From the IMG/VR virus record IMGVR_UViG_3300042867_000091, positions 1-30,131 of that record: DNA of 30,131 nt; one strand, given 5' to 3'. This document shows, piece after piece, positions 8,733 through 17,482 of this stretch. Under the pieces are notes generated by a model. It saw only the letters and a list, made by a program, of their open reading frames with translations, ran no database searches and was not told the origin of the DNA. The stretch comes from a virus. The position numbers and the translations under genes are program-made. The stretch's first letter is position 1; the number at the start of each line of letters is the position of its first letter.

Positions 8733-10815
8733 CTACGGTAATTACGGTTCTGTTTGCTTCTGAAGTTACACCTCTAATGGTTCCTGTATTAGCAGTACCT
8801 ATATAGTCGAGAAGTTCAAGCTTACCTGTTGAGTTGTTCCATGAAACAACAGATGCCTTAAATGTAGCAGTATTTAGTGTAGCACCTTGATATACAACTT
8901 CATTAGGAACAAAATTTCCTGTACCGGTTGATGTATTAATCATAAGAACTTTTATGGTAAGATTTGCAACATTTACCGTAATATTCTTTAAAGAAGCATT
9001 AATAGGTGTTGTATCTTTCTCAATAACATACTCTCCAAACATCTTCATGCCTGCAGGATGAATGAGCTTATTTAAAATACTCTTATATTTTTCCAAAGAA
9101 TGTTTGAGTTTTAAAACGTAAGAAAATGGTTGATAGTAGTCTCTGTCCTGCAAGAAGTTATATGAAGAAACCATTCCATCATCATTTAAGAATCGACCCT
9201 GATACTTGTATGAACCTGTAATCACTGTTGCGGTAGCTTGTGCTGTACCAGATCCAATATTTGTAAGATTTAATGTCGGCGCGGTTGAATAGCCTGAACC
9301 TCTAGATGTGATAGACAAAGATAGAATCGCACCAGCTTTGGAACCTACTGAAGCTAGTCTTTCACCAAATCCAAGAACAGATGTTACAATAATATTGGCA
9401 TTAACACCATTTGCTGATAATACTTCAACAGTGGGTAAGAAGTTTTGATCATACCCAGAACCGCCTATGATGTGACCGCCACTAGCCGTAAATTCAACTT
9501 CAGTGATAACACTTGAACTAGATGTGTTTACCGCTTTAACTCTAGCGTTAGCTCCTGATCCATAACCACCTAACACGTTATTGAATTTGAGAATATCTCC
9601 AACACTATATCCACTACCACCGTTAATGATCTGCATTCTTCCAAGAATACCTAAAGCACGAACGCGAGTATTTGCGACAATAGAAAATGTTGGTGTGCCT
9701 GTGTAGTTCGAACCTAAATTCGTTAGACTTATACTACCAATTGGACCTGTATTTGCATACGTAAAGTAATTCATTGCACTAGCAATAGTGGAATTTACGT
9801 TTCTGGAGTTTAGATTAGTATAACTCGACTTATTTAAAAGAGAACTGGATTCCAATGAAATTGTGGACGAAACTATGTTGTAGCTATTTGGGTGTATCGA
9901 TCCATCGTCAACTACCAAATTAACTAAACCATTCGCACCACTGCCTCCACCACCAGAAACTAGAACTTGACTATTGTTTTGAAAGCCAGAACCACCATTG
10001 ATAACTCCGATACCGGAAAGACTTCCAGTACTTACAGAGGAAATGATAACAACTGCACCGGACCCATCACCTGTAATTGTTACCGTCTCACCAACTTGAT
10101 ATCCTTCACCAGGAGAAACTATCTTAACAGAACTAATACCACCAGCAAACAATAAAGCTTCAATGGTAATTTCATTTCCATTTTCTAGATATGTAGTCGA
10201 TATATATTCACCAGAACTAAAGTCCTTAGTTTGCTGAGAAATCTTCAATTCGCGAACAAGAACGCCACTTTCATAGTAGGTATCTAATTTTTCAACAGTT
10301 GCCGCTGCTTCTGAAGTTAGACCAATAATTCGGCGACTCACTAGAAGATTAGCAGTTTGAATTCTATTGTCTAAGACACCGTTAATATATACCTCGGAAA
10401 TTTTTATAGAATCTTCAACAAACCATTTACCATCAGAAGCGCGAAGAATGTCCTTCTTTGGATAATAAAATTCCACTTCATCGTTGAAAAGAATACGCAT
10501 GAGAAAGCGCACAGACTTCTCAGTTCCGCGAGATTTATAGAAGTCTTTAATATTCTTAACAAGTAAATTCTTATCTACCAGTACATTTTGTGGAATAAGA
10601 GGAAGAAAATTATTGTAGAACTGTTGGACAAATATATCAGTCTTATCTAGATCCAACTGATCTTTCATAGACTTTGCTACGTTGACAACACCCTGTGTCT
10701 GTTCCATCCATTCATAATATGCTTCAAGGAATGCCACAAAGTTTTCGTGATCATTCCTTACAAAGAATGGTAATTGTGAAGATACCAGAGTTGATATTTT
10801 GTTTTCGCTGATCAT
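8728..10815 (-). CDS. Baseplate wedge protein in gp7 position (gp7-like)
   Basis: 695 residues; T4 gp7 has 1032. The N-terminal 150 residues (LPFFVRNDHENFVAFLEAYY, then FYKSRGTEKSVRFLMRILFN) are a conserved helical domain known in wedge-region proteins of distant T4 relatives. The middle (residues about 215-560) contains at least four glycine-rich beta modules with GGSGY or GSGY signatures. The C-terminus (YQGATLNTATFKASVVSWNN) repeats a module of the gp8-like protein. Its start overlaps the gp6 stop by ATGA, and it lies between gp6 and gp8 as gene 7 does in T4. The gp7 name rests mainly on this order; the wedge role is more secure than the orthology. Confidence 0.72.
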   Translation of the reverse strand: MISENKISTLVSSQLPFFVRNDHENFVAFLEAYYEWMEQTQGVVNVAKSMKDQLDLDKTDIFVQQFYNNFLPLIPQNVLVDKNLLVKNIKDFYKSRGTEKSVRFLMRILFNDEVEFYYPKKDILRASDGKWFVEDSIKISEVYINGVLDNRIQTANLLVSRRIIGLTSEAAATVEKLDTYYESGVLVRELKISQQTKDFSSGEYISTTYLENGNEITIEALLFAGGISSVKIVSPGEGYQVGETVTITGDGSGAVVIISSVSTGSLSGIGVINGGSGFQNNSQVLVSGGGGSGANGLVNLVVDDGSIHPNSYNIVSSTISLESSSLLNKSSYTNLNSRNVNSTIASAMNYFTYANTGPIGSISLTNLGSNYTGTPTFSIVANTRVRALGILGRMQIINGGSGYSVGDILKFNNVLGGYGSGANARVKAVNTSSSSVITEVEFTASGGHIIGGSGYDQNFLPTVEVLSANGVNANIIVTSVLGFGERLASVGSKAGAILSLSITSRGSGYSTAPTLNLTNIGSGTAQATATVITGSYKYQGRFLNDDGMVSSYNFLQDRDYYQPFSYVLKLKHSLEKYKSILNKLIHPAGMKMFGEYVIEKDTTPINASLKNITVNVANLTIKVLMINTSTGTGNFVPNEVVYQGATLNTATFKASVVSWNNSTGKLELLDYIGTANTGTIRGVTSEANRTVITVV

Positions 10816-12881
10816 TCGGTAATTACGTTAATCTGAATTGAGCTTGGATCTGTCTCATCTATATTTAAGATACGATTTCGAAGTGGGAAAATAACCTCTT
10901 GATCGATAGGAACGCTGATCGTAAAGATATTTTCATCGTATAAATCATTGGCTTCTACAGATTTTACATTCAATGAATTGAGTGTGATAATACCCTCTTC
11001 ATAATCTACAGTACCTGCATTTTCAACAACAATTACCTTTTTGCCTGTATCATCAATATAGTATGAACGAAGCGTCGCAAATCTACTTTCAAGAAGAACT
11101 TCTGTTTTAGCCTCAGTGCCAAATTCAGCTACAATGTTTACTGTTGCTCGACTATAATTGATACCTTTATTGGTAATCTCAATCGCTGAAATTCTATTGC
11201 CTGCAATTCGAGCGGTCGCAGTAGCTCCAGAACCATCACCTGAAATCACAATGGTAGGTGGTGTGATATAGTTGATGCCAGGATTTACAATCTTAATGCC
11301 TAAAATACCTGTCGCACTGGAAGGCACTTCTTCGAAATATATCTTACGGTCAATAAAGTTGCCATCTGTCACAGTCAACTGTGGATATGTTGTCATTGTT
11401 CCTGTATAATCACCGCGTTTAATAGGAACATTGAAACTTATCACATATGTTTTAGTCTCATTAGGAGATACTATTAGACGCTTCTGCAAGAATGTTCTAA
11501 TGTCTGAACCAGTAATTGAGCTATATGAGTTTTCAATGTACTTCTGGAGCTTTGACTTACGGAATACGGAATTGAAAAAGTTGATTTCGGTATCATTATA
11601 GTCTGCTATGGCTGCAAGAACATATGCTTTGATGGCAGATGCTGAAGCGGAACTGATGTATGAATTGTAATATACATTACCACGGACTTGAATATATGTG
11701 TATGAAGGATCAACAATTTCTGGTGTGACCGTCATAACATTACGTGTCTTAATCAACTTATTGGTAATTTCAAGCTTTTCATCATTTGTAAGGAAGTAAT
11801 TGTCTTTTGTCTTGAGTGATACAAACACTTTACCGTAGATAGGAGGATCATTATCTTCTCCACCCCAAACTGACACAGAGTTGATATAGTCATAGTCCTT
11901 AGAGATCAAAGTTTCATAATCAGATTTTGTTACGGCACGGTTCTGTGCTGCATAGGCATAAGGTGCACGGAAACGAATATCACTAATTGTTTCCTTTTCA
12001 GTACCACCAAAAGTTGGGCTATCAGGTGTAATAGGAGTACTATCTCGGAACAATCCAGCTACTGGTTCAGCAAATGAGAACGAGCTAATTTTGTTTGCTT
12101 CTTCACCTACAGTGTCAAGATAGTTCACAATGATAACATTTCCATTATCAGGTTTCTTGCCAATAATATTGTCACCAAAATAGATTACATATGTGCCTTC
12201 ACCATCTTCTTCAACAAAATATACCTTAGAAGTGCCATCCAACTCTGTGACATCTCCAGCGCGAATGTATTCCACTGTTGTCGTGTTTGTTGTTGAAGTT
12301 TGTACAAACACGGTAACTGTATCGATATCGACGTTAGCTGAAGGAATAGTAAAACGTCTTTTTACATTAGATGAATCCATAAGATATTGCAGAGTAATAA
12401 CTTCACCCTGAGCAATCTCAACGTTATACCATGTGAAAGAACCATTAGATTTAGATTCTGTAGAACTATTGAGTACAACAAATGGATAGTTTATACCGTC
12501 AATGTCTGTGCCTAAAATCTTTGTATACTTCTCCAGTGTTGCAACAGAATCAGTAGGTTCGGTAGCTGAAGGTGTTACAACAATATCAACAGTAGTGGAA
12601 GCACCGTGTCGCGATTCCGGCACGTAGTTGATGGCTTTAGCATGAGAAATTACGGAAGTTCTGAGCTGTGCGGTATCAAGGAATGACTCATTAGCTACCA
12701 TATTGAGATAGTAGCTCATATAATGAGTATTATAGGAAAGAATATCCAATAGAACTGACATACCAGATCCATCAAAGTCAAAGTCCTGAAACTGTGACTG
12801 ACCTCTCAAATACTCTTTAAGATTTTGCTTAATTGAGTCAAAATCTAATTCGGTTACTCTCAAACTTGTGTTGGCTGTCAT
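10812..12881 (-). CDS. 6: Baseplate wedge subunit gp6
   Basis: 689 residues against 660 in T4 gp6. The N-terminus reads TELDFDSIKQNLKEYLRGQS, then a segment with GSGMSVLLDILSYNTHYMSY and ANESFLDTAQLRTSVISHAK, the hallmark start of the gp6/gpJ-like baseplate family. The SDIRFRAPYAYAAQNRAVTK stretch (around residues 300-320) is also typical. Known role: gp6 dimers form the inner iris ring of the baseplate with gp25 and gp53. A glycine-rich beta module (VNPGINYITPPTIVISGDGS) sits near residues 525-590. Both ends overlap neighbours by four bases (gp25 upstream, gp7-position protein downstream), indicating coupled translation. Confidence 0.93.
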   Translation of the reverse strand: MTANTSLRVTELDFDSIKQNLKEYLRGQSQFQDFDFDGSGMSVLLDILSYNTHYMSYYLNMVANESFLDTAQLRTSVISHAKAINYVPESRHGASTTVDIVVTPSATEPTDSVATLEKYTKILGTDIDGINYPFVVLNSSTESKSNGSFTWYNVEIAQGEVITLQYLMDSSNVKRRFTIPSANVDIDTVTVFVQTSTTNTTTVEYIRAGDVTELDGTSKVYFVEEDGEGTYVIYFGDNIIGKKPDNGNVIIVNYLDTVGEEANKISSFSFAEPVAGLFRDSTPITPDSPTFGGTEKETISDIRFRAPYAYAAQNRAVTKSDYETLISKDYDYINSVSVWGGEDNDPPIYGKVFVSLKTKDNYFLTNDEKLEITNKLIKTRNVMTVTPEIVDPSYTYIQVRGNVYYNSYISSASASAIKAYVLAAIADYNDTEINFFNSVFRKSKLQKYIENSYSSITGSDIRTFLQKRLIVSPNETKTYVISFNVPIKRGDYTGTMTTYPQLTVTDGNFIDRKIYFEEVPSSATGILGIKIVNPGINYITPPTIVISGDGSGATATARIAGNRISAIEITNKGINYSRATVNIVAEFGTEAKTEVLLESRFATLRSYYIDDTGKKVIVVENAGTVDYEEGIITLNSLNVKSVEANDLYDENIFTISVPIDQEVIFPLRNRILNIDETDPSSIQINVITE

Positions 12882-13279
12882 CTAATGCGCTCTAAGAATA
12901 AGGTTGTTACTGCGGGTTCGCTACTGTTTAGGACTATGAAATAAATTCTGACATTATAACCATTGTTATCGTAGTCAAATAGTGCATCCACTTTTTTGAC
13001 TAAAACACGAGGTTCAAAATTTTCTATTACCTCTTTGATAGCGTCTCTGATAAATCCTTCCACAAGTGGATTGGCATTCTCAAACAAAAGCTTTTGGACA
13101 TTCGACCCAATATAAGGACGAAATGGTCTGTCGTAGAAATTTGTGAGAATTAGATTACGAACCGATCTTTTTACAGAATCAATTCCTGTCTTTCTCAGTA
13201 CATCCTTAGTTGTAGGATGTGGTAAGAAATCCAGATCTATGTCGGAATAATCTTTGTTACGTGCTACTTTATTGGTCAT
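12878..13279 (-). CDS. 25: Baseplate wedge subunit gp25 (GPW/gp25 family)
   Basis: 133 residues, nearly identical in length to T4 gp25 (132). Family signatures seen are VRNLILTNFYDRPFRPYIGS, LVEGFIRDAIKEVIENFEPR and NVRIYFIV. The FEPRV segment is the conserved Glu-Pro-Arg motif of gp25/GpW/TssE proteins. Known role: gp25 sits in the inner baseplate and is thought to start sheath polymerisation. The next gene, gp6, overlaps by ATGA. The start ATG at 13277-13279 has no good Shine-Dalgarno sequence, and CATAAATA ends five bases before it. Confidence 0.94.
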   Translation of the reverse strand: MTNKVARNKDYSDIDLDFLPHPTTKDVLRKTGIDSVKRSVRNLILTNFYDRPFRPYIGSNVQKLLFENANPLVEGFIRDAIKEVIENFEPRVLVKKVDALFDYDNNGYNVRIYFIVLNSSEPAVTTLFLERIR

Positions 13280-13284
13280 ACTTT

Positions 13285-13292
13285 TATTTATG
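13285..13292 (-). promoter_or_regulatory. Late-promoter-like site CATAAATA immediately before gp25
   Basis: Minus-strand CATAAATA differs from the T4 late element in one base, but it includes the stop codon of the needle gene, so it could be coincidental. If used, transcription would begin at or within a few bases of the gp25 ATG and give a leaderless message. The same arrangement, octamer plus five bases plus ATG, occurs at 19118-19131. Confidence 0.35.
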
Positions 13293-14172
13293 CGATATTA
13301 TATTGTCCCTTGGTTGGGGGATTGGTAAATGAGTCATTGACCGTTTTTGTTTTTGGTGCTGGTTTTGCTTTGACCTTCTGTGATGCTTCGTCGGCATCAT
13401 CTGCTTCACCACTTGTGTTCAACTGAATTGCTGATGGACCTTCAATGGCAACAGTGCCAGCAGACTTGAGCGATGCTTTGCCAGTCGATTGCATATTCAA
13501 TTTACTACTTGATTTCAGGTTGATATCGTTCGATGACTGCACATGGACACCAGCACCAACACTACGAATACCAATATCTTTTGATGCACCTAGAGAAAGA
13601 GTACCACTAGTGGAAGCGAGGATTGTATCACCATCTCCAGCAATCATGAAGTTGCCGTGAGTAGAAAGCATACCATTGCCATCAAACTTACCAGTCAAGT
13701 TAGTTGCCACCATTTCTATATTTTCTGCGACCGTAGCGTGTACATTCTTTGCAGTTAGGTTATAATCACCTTCCACTGTCGCATTCATATTACCAGTTAC
13801 AGTTAAATTATAGTCACCCTCGACGCGAAGTGATGCTGTGCCCTGTACTGTAATATCCTGTGCACCTGTAACAAGCACACGATTTTCACCAAAAATAATA
13901 TTGTACTGTCCATTGTGAACGACGATTTGAATTGCACCGTCTGGCATACATTGAATCATTGAGCCTGTACGATGCTGCAATGTGATGCTCTCTGCGCCAT
14001 TACTATCATCAAACATGAACGTGTGGCCTGTTCGCGTCTTATATACATCACCATTAGGATATACACCAGCGCCTTTCATCTTTCGAGCGTCTGGAAGTCC
14101 ATCCCAAGTCGAACCGCTTTGCTTTGCGTTGTTTGTCGTAGACTTATTAGGTGGTTTGGATGAAATAGCCAT
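13288..14172 (-). CDS. Tail spike/needle protein, gp5 C-terminal beta-helix type
   Basis: 294 residues. From about residue 45 the protein is a run of short beta strands (ITLQHRTGSMIQCMPDGAIQ, then ITVQGTASLRVEGDYNLTVT, later NDINLKSSSKLNMQSTGKAS). This is the pattern of the triple-stranded beta-helix that forms the membrane-piercing needle of T4 gp5 and of VgrG/gpV spikes. A charged Lys/Pro/Ala tail follows. In T4 this region is the C-terminus of gp5; here it is its own gene, overlapping the OB-fold gp5 gene by one base (TAATG). No lysozyme motif is present. Inferred role: puncturing the outer membrane as part of the hub. Confidence 0.85.
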   Translation of the reverse strand: MAISSKPPNKSTTNNAKQSGSTWDGLPDARKMKGAGVYPNGDVYKTRTGHTFMFDDSNGAESITLQHRTGSMIQCMPDGAIQIVVHNGQYNIIFGENRVLVTGAQDITVQGTASLRVEGDYNLTVTGNMNATVEGDYNLTAKNVHATVAENIEMVATNLTGKFDGNGMLSTHGNFMIAGDGDTILASTSGTLSLGASKDIGIRSVGAGVHVQSSNDINLKSSSKLNMQSTGKASLKSAGTVAIEGPSAIQLNTSGEADDADEASQKVKAKPAPKTKTVNDSFTNPPTKGQYNIA

Positions 14173-15548
14173 TATGAGAAACCTTTACCTGACAGAATAT
14201 TGCCACCTTTCATAATTAAATCAGTCAATGGCTTAATGTTTTTCTTTGCAGTTATTCCAGTATTTACACTCTCTGTCAGTTGTTTCATGTGTGCTAATTT
14301 ACCAGGGTTCATTCTATTGTGCATATCAAACATGGTCTTTGCAGATTCTCCAAACAAATTCTTTCCAGAAGAAGAAAATGCCTGTTCAGCGGACGTCAAC
14401 ATACTTATTGCACCCTGAATATTGCTGACATATTGTTCTGCATCATCGTCATCCTGCTTGTTGCCTGTCTTTTTGATAAGTGTGTTAGCTACATTGGCTA
14501 TTGTGGTAACGGCATTTGCATCTGTATTTACAGAAGCGACGATCTCCGCAAGATTGATCGTTGCAGTGATTGCGCCTGTTGAGTCAAGTTCCATAATAGT
14601 ATTGCCATATGCACCTGCTGTGCGTATTTTAACCTTTTCTAGCTTGTCTAACCCATGAAGACTTTCATCCGTAGTCAAGCGATTCATGGTGTCTACGATA
14701 TCACCAATACTCTTTGCTGTTGAAAGAAGCTGAGTCGCGTTCTGTAAGAATGTATCAGGTTGTACGCGATTCGTAACAGCAAAGCCATAGCTAGAGCTGG
14801 TTTCGACCTGAGTAATCAAATTAGATGTGGAAACCATAGCGTCTTTTATTTCGGGCGGTAGTTTTGATAATATCTGATCTAATGCCCCAGTTGACTGAAG
14901 CATATTAAACATTTTACCTAACGACATGGTCATACCTGGCATTTGTGATAGCATCGAACTGCTCAGAATACTGGTAGAATGTTGTGTCGCAGTTGCAATA
15001 CCTTTAACTTGATCAAGATGAATACCTGCCATTGGCCAAAGTGTTGCGGTAGAAGGAATAGCTTTAACAAGACTATGCGACCACATACCATTATCTTGTA
15101 CTTCACGAATTTCAGCACCATCTCTAGTGCCATTCTTAAGTGATTTAGGTGGTGCTTTCTTGTCTGTCTTGTGGTTTACGGCTTCTTCAAAGAAACTAAA
15201 GAGTGATTTACCGCCAGGAACACCCATATTCTTCATAACAGTATTAGGCAGCACCCCTAATATTGTGACATATCCTGAACCAGAATGACCAGGTCCACCA
15301 TCTTTCACACACATAACGCAAGTACCGCGCTCTGGTGGTTGACTTGAACTATGGACTGATCCTTGAGTGCCAGAACCTATCATTCGCGCGAAGGGTAAAT
15401 CAGTAAATTTAATCTTATTTCCATTATACAGAGATGGAATCCACACACGCGCACCACCAGCCTTGTCTTTTGCTGGATCTTCGCTGTCACCACCTACAAT
15501 TACCCCTACAAGATATTCACCCTGATTAGGTGCCTTATACTTACTCAT
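14172..15548 (-). CDS. 5: Baseplate hub protein, gp5 OB-fold part without lysozyme
   Basis: 458 residues. The first 115 or so resemble the gp5 N-terminal OB-fold: YLVGVIVGGDSEDPAKDKAG, RVWIPSLYNG, LPFARMIGSG, and GTCVMCVKDGGPGHSGSGYV. In T4 gp5 a lysozyme domain and then the beta-helix follow. Here the remainder (residues about 165-455) is mostly helical and low in complexity, with TGALDQILSKLPPEIKDAMV and TTIANVANTLIKKTGN, and shows no lysozyme residues. The beta-helix is in the next gene. The start overlaps the gp27-like stop by ATGA, matching hub-plus-spike gene pairs. Confidence is high for the OB-fold role and lower for the function of the helical extension. Confidence 0.82.
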   Translation of the reverse strand: MSKYKAPNQGEYLVGVIVGGDSEDPAKDKAGGARVWIPSLYNGNKIKFTDLPFARMIGSGTQGSVHSSSQPPERGTCVMCVKDGGPGHSGSGYVTILGVLPNTVMKNMGVPGGKSLFSFFEEAVNHKTDKKAPPKSLKNGTRDGAEIREVQDNGMWSHSLVKAIPSTATLWPMAGIHLDQVKGIATATQHSTSILSSSMLSQMPGMTMSLGKMFNMLQSTGALDQILSKLPPEIKDAMVSTSNLITQVETSSSYGFAVTNRVQPDTFLQNATQLLSTAKSIGDIVDTMNRLTTDESLHGLDKLEKVKIRTAGAYGNTIMELDSTGAITATINLAEIVASVNTDANAVTTIANVANTLIKKTGNKQDDDDAEQYVSNIQGAISMLTSAEQAFSSSGKNLFGESAKTMFDMHNRMNPGKLAHMKQLTESVNTGITAKKNIKPLTDLIMKGGNILSGKGFS

Positions 15549-16789
15549 ACCATTCCCTTACCAACTGTTGTAGAAACACAATCCATCGTAGTAGTCGAGA
15601 AACCACCACGCTTGACTGTATGCACCATAGATGAAATCAAATAATCACCGGCGCCATATAACTGAACAGGTGCTCGATTCTTGTCATTCTTATTATATAG
15701 ATTGATACGAATTACTTTACCTGCATGATATATTGGGTTCCAAGGCACAGTTAATCTCAGTGCTACCTTGTCTGGCTCCAATAAATTCATGCGAGCCTGT
15801 CTTTTTAATAGGTATTGTTCAATGGCACTATTGCTGGCATCCTGCTGATCTGCTGAATTAAAATTAGTTTGACCCAATTTAAAGATGCCTTGTCCTAATC
15901 CATTCGCAATAGTCTGTACACCCGATAGTGAGAATTGCCCTAAGAATGCATTTGTTAATACCATGGAAGTTAAATCGCGGCCATCAGTATCAATACCATT
16001 CAATAAATCAGACAATAAATCAAAATCACATGGGAAACTATATGTCATAATCAATCGAGGATTTCTGTATCCACCATATATGTCATTCTTTTCTGACTTA
16101 GCTCCAGCTGTATCTGCATGGGTTAGCTCTACAATAGGTGTGCCTTTTGATAATGATGCCAATGATCTGAAATGGTGTGTTCCACCATTCTCATATGTCA
16201 TATAGTGCAAGAAGGACGGGTCATTACCGTTAGCTAATGCCACCTCTGCCTGCTGTTTTACGACATCAAATGGGTGAATATTTTCGGCAATATAGTCGCG
16301 ACTGGGTGAAGATGACTCAATATCCATATTGGTAACTTTGGCAGAGGATGATAATACCTGTCTTACCACTTCGGATGGAGAGGTTGCATTCCAATTCTGC
16401 GATACTAAATCCCGTGCGTTATTCAATAGGCTGTCATCACATCCATACAGCACGAATTCTTCGTTATTGGTATTAATCATTTTACGATCAGCAAGACGGT
16501 AAATACGAGGATTTACTTCGATGCTGTCTTCATTAAATTTATATGCTTTGAGGATTGGTCGCTTGATTTTGATATTAGCGATTAGGTTCTTGAACTCGTC
16601 AAGGTTCTTATTTGGCAATACGTGTCTATAAGAGTGTACTTTAATAGCGGTCTGAATACCGGGGGTCAATAAACTTTCCACCAAAGTGACTTCTTGAACA
16701 GTGAAATCATCTAGTATATTATCTGAAACAGGAAAAGAGGCCTCAATAATGGCAGATTCGTCACTGCCCTTATATTCAGTTTCGCTCAT
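15545..16789 (-). CDS. 27: Baseplate hub protein gp27-like
   Basis: 414 residues against 391 in T4 gp27. The N-terminus SDNILDDFTVQEVTLVESLL, followed by TAIKVHSYRHVLPNKNLDEF, resembles the first tube-like beta-barrel of gp27/gpD-type hubs. The C-terminal part has VPWNPIYHAGKVIRINLYNK and GDYLISSMVHTVKRGGFSTT, the usual closing pattern of hub proteins, which describes a reduced-friction binding surface and strand swap. It lies between gp53 and gp5 with ATGA overlaps on both sides. Known role: trimeric adaptor between the six-fold tube and the three-fold spike. Assignment rests on pattern plus position next to gp5. Confidence 0.78.
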   Translation of the reverse strand: MSETEYKGSDESAIIEASFPVSDNILDDFTVQEVTLVESLLTPGIQTAIKVHSYRHVLPNKNLDEFKNLIANIKIKRPILKAYKFNEDSIEVNPRIYRLADRKMINTNNEEFVLYGCDDSLLNNARDLVSQNWNATSPSEVVRQVLSSSAKVTNMDIESSSPSRDYIAENIHPFDVVKQQAEVALANGNDPSFLHYMTYENGGTHHFRSLASLSKGTPIVELTHADTAGAKSEKNDIYGGYRNPRLIMTYSFPCDFDLLSDLLNGIDTDGRDLTSMVLTNAFLGQFSLSGVQTIANGLGQGIFKLGQTNFNSADQQDASNSAIEQYLLKRQARMNLLEPDKVALRLTVPWNPIYHAGKVIRINLYNKNDKNRAPVQLYGAGDYLISSMVHTVKRGGFSTTTMDCVSTTVGKGMV

Positions 16790-17481
16790 GTCAACCTTCT
16801 CATGGAAGCATTACGGATATTGTTGGTCATTTTGTCAAATTCAGCTATTAACTGTGGATAGTACTTGTTCTTGATAATATTAATACTGCGTCTTTCCTCA
16901 TTCAATTGATTTTCATAATCATAGTTTGTCACTCGATTTTTTGAAATAGTCTCGATTATTGATTTACCACCAACATTAGTGGCAGGTGCTGTATACGAAA
17001 ATTCAAGAGATGCATAGGTATCATAGGGTAAATCAACAGACATTGAATCTGCAATCTTCGTCTGATTTATTTTAAACCTAGTAACTGTCGTAATATTATC
17101 GGTAATATTCTCTCTGGTAATTACCTTTTCGTAGTGGTGATAAGTGGTCTGTGCAGTCTCAATTGATCCATATTTTGAGACAATGAATGCATTAAAGTCA
17201 TTATAACTTAAAGGCCAACCATATTGAGCATCATAGATATTATTGGCATATAGAATGATCCAATAAGCTTCAGGGTCACCGTAAAATCTATCTGCTAATT
17301 GTTCTGGTGTTTCACCCTCTTTTACCGTATATTTCGTATAGGCAGCGAAATTAGTAAGAACCTCTTTGATCATACCAATACGATATGTTATATTGGTAAT
17401 TGTGGTATAATTAGGGTACTGGTTGTCGGTACCCTCTAGAGTGTATTGAATCTTTGGGAATAAGTCGAGATAATTACCCAT
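16786..17481 (-). CDS. 53: Baseplate wedge subunit gp53 (LysM-like domain)
   Basis: 231 residues from ATG 17479-17481 (MGNYLDLFPKIQYTL), two bases after the upstream stop and with AGGG upstream; a longer GTG-initiated form would overlap the gp48-like gene by 47 bases and is less likely. T4 gp53 has 196 residues. Residues about 50-100 (YTVKEGETPEQLADRFYGDP, then YWIILYANNIYDAQYGWPLS) are the LysM-like fold of the gp53 family. Known role: gp53 clamps wedge subunits together in the inner baseplate. T4 has genes 53 and 5 adjacent; here the gp27-like gene lies between them. The stop overlaps the gp27-like start. Confidence 0.92.
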   Translation of the reverse strand: MGNYLDLFPKIQYTLEGTDNQYPNYTTITNITYRIGMIKEVLTNFAAYTKYTVKEGETPEQLADRFYGDPEAYWIILYANNIYDAQYGWPLSYNDFNAFIVSKYGSIETAQTTYHHYEKVITRENITDNITTVTRFKINQTKIADSMSVDLPYDTYASLEFSYTAPATNVGGKSIIETISKNRVTNYDYENQLNEERRSINIIKNKYYPQLIAEFDKMTNNIRNASMRRLT

Positions 17482-17482
17482 A

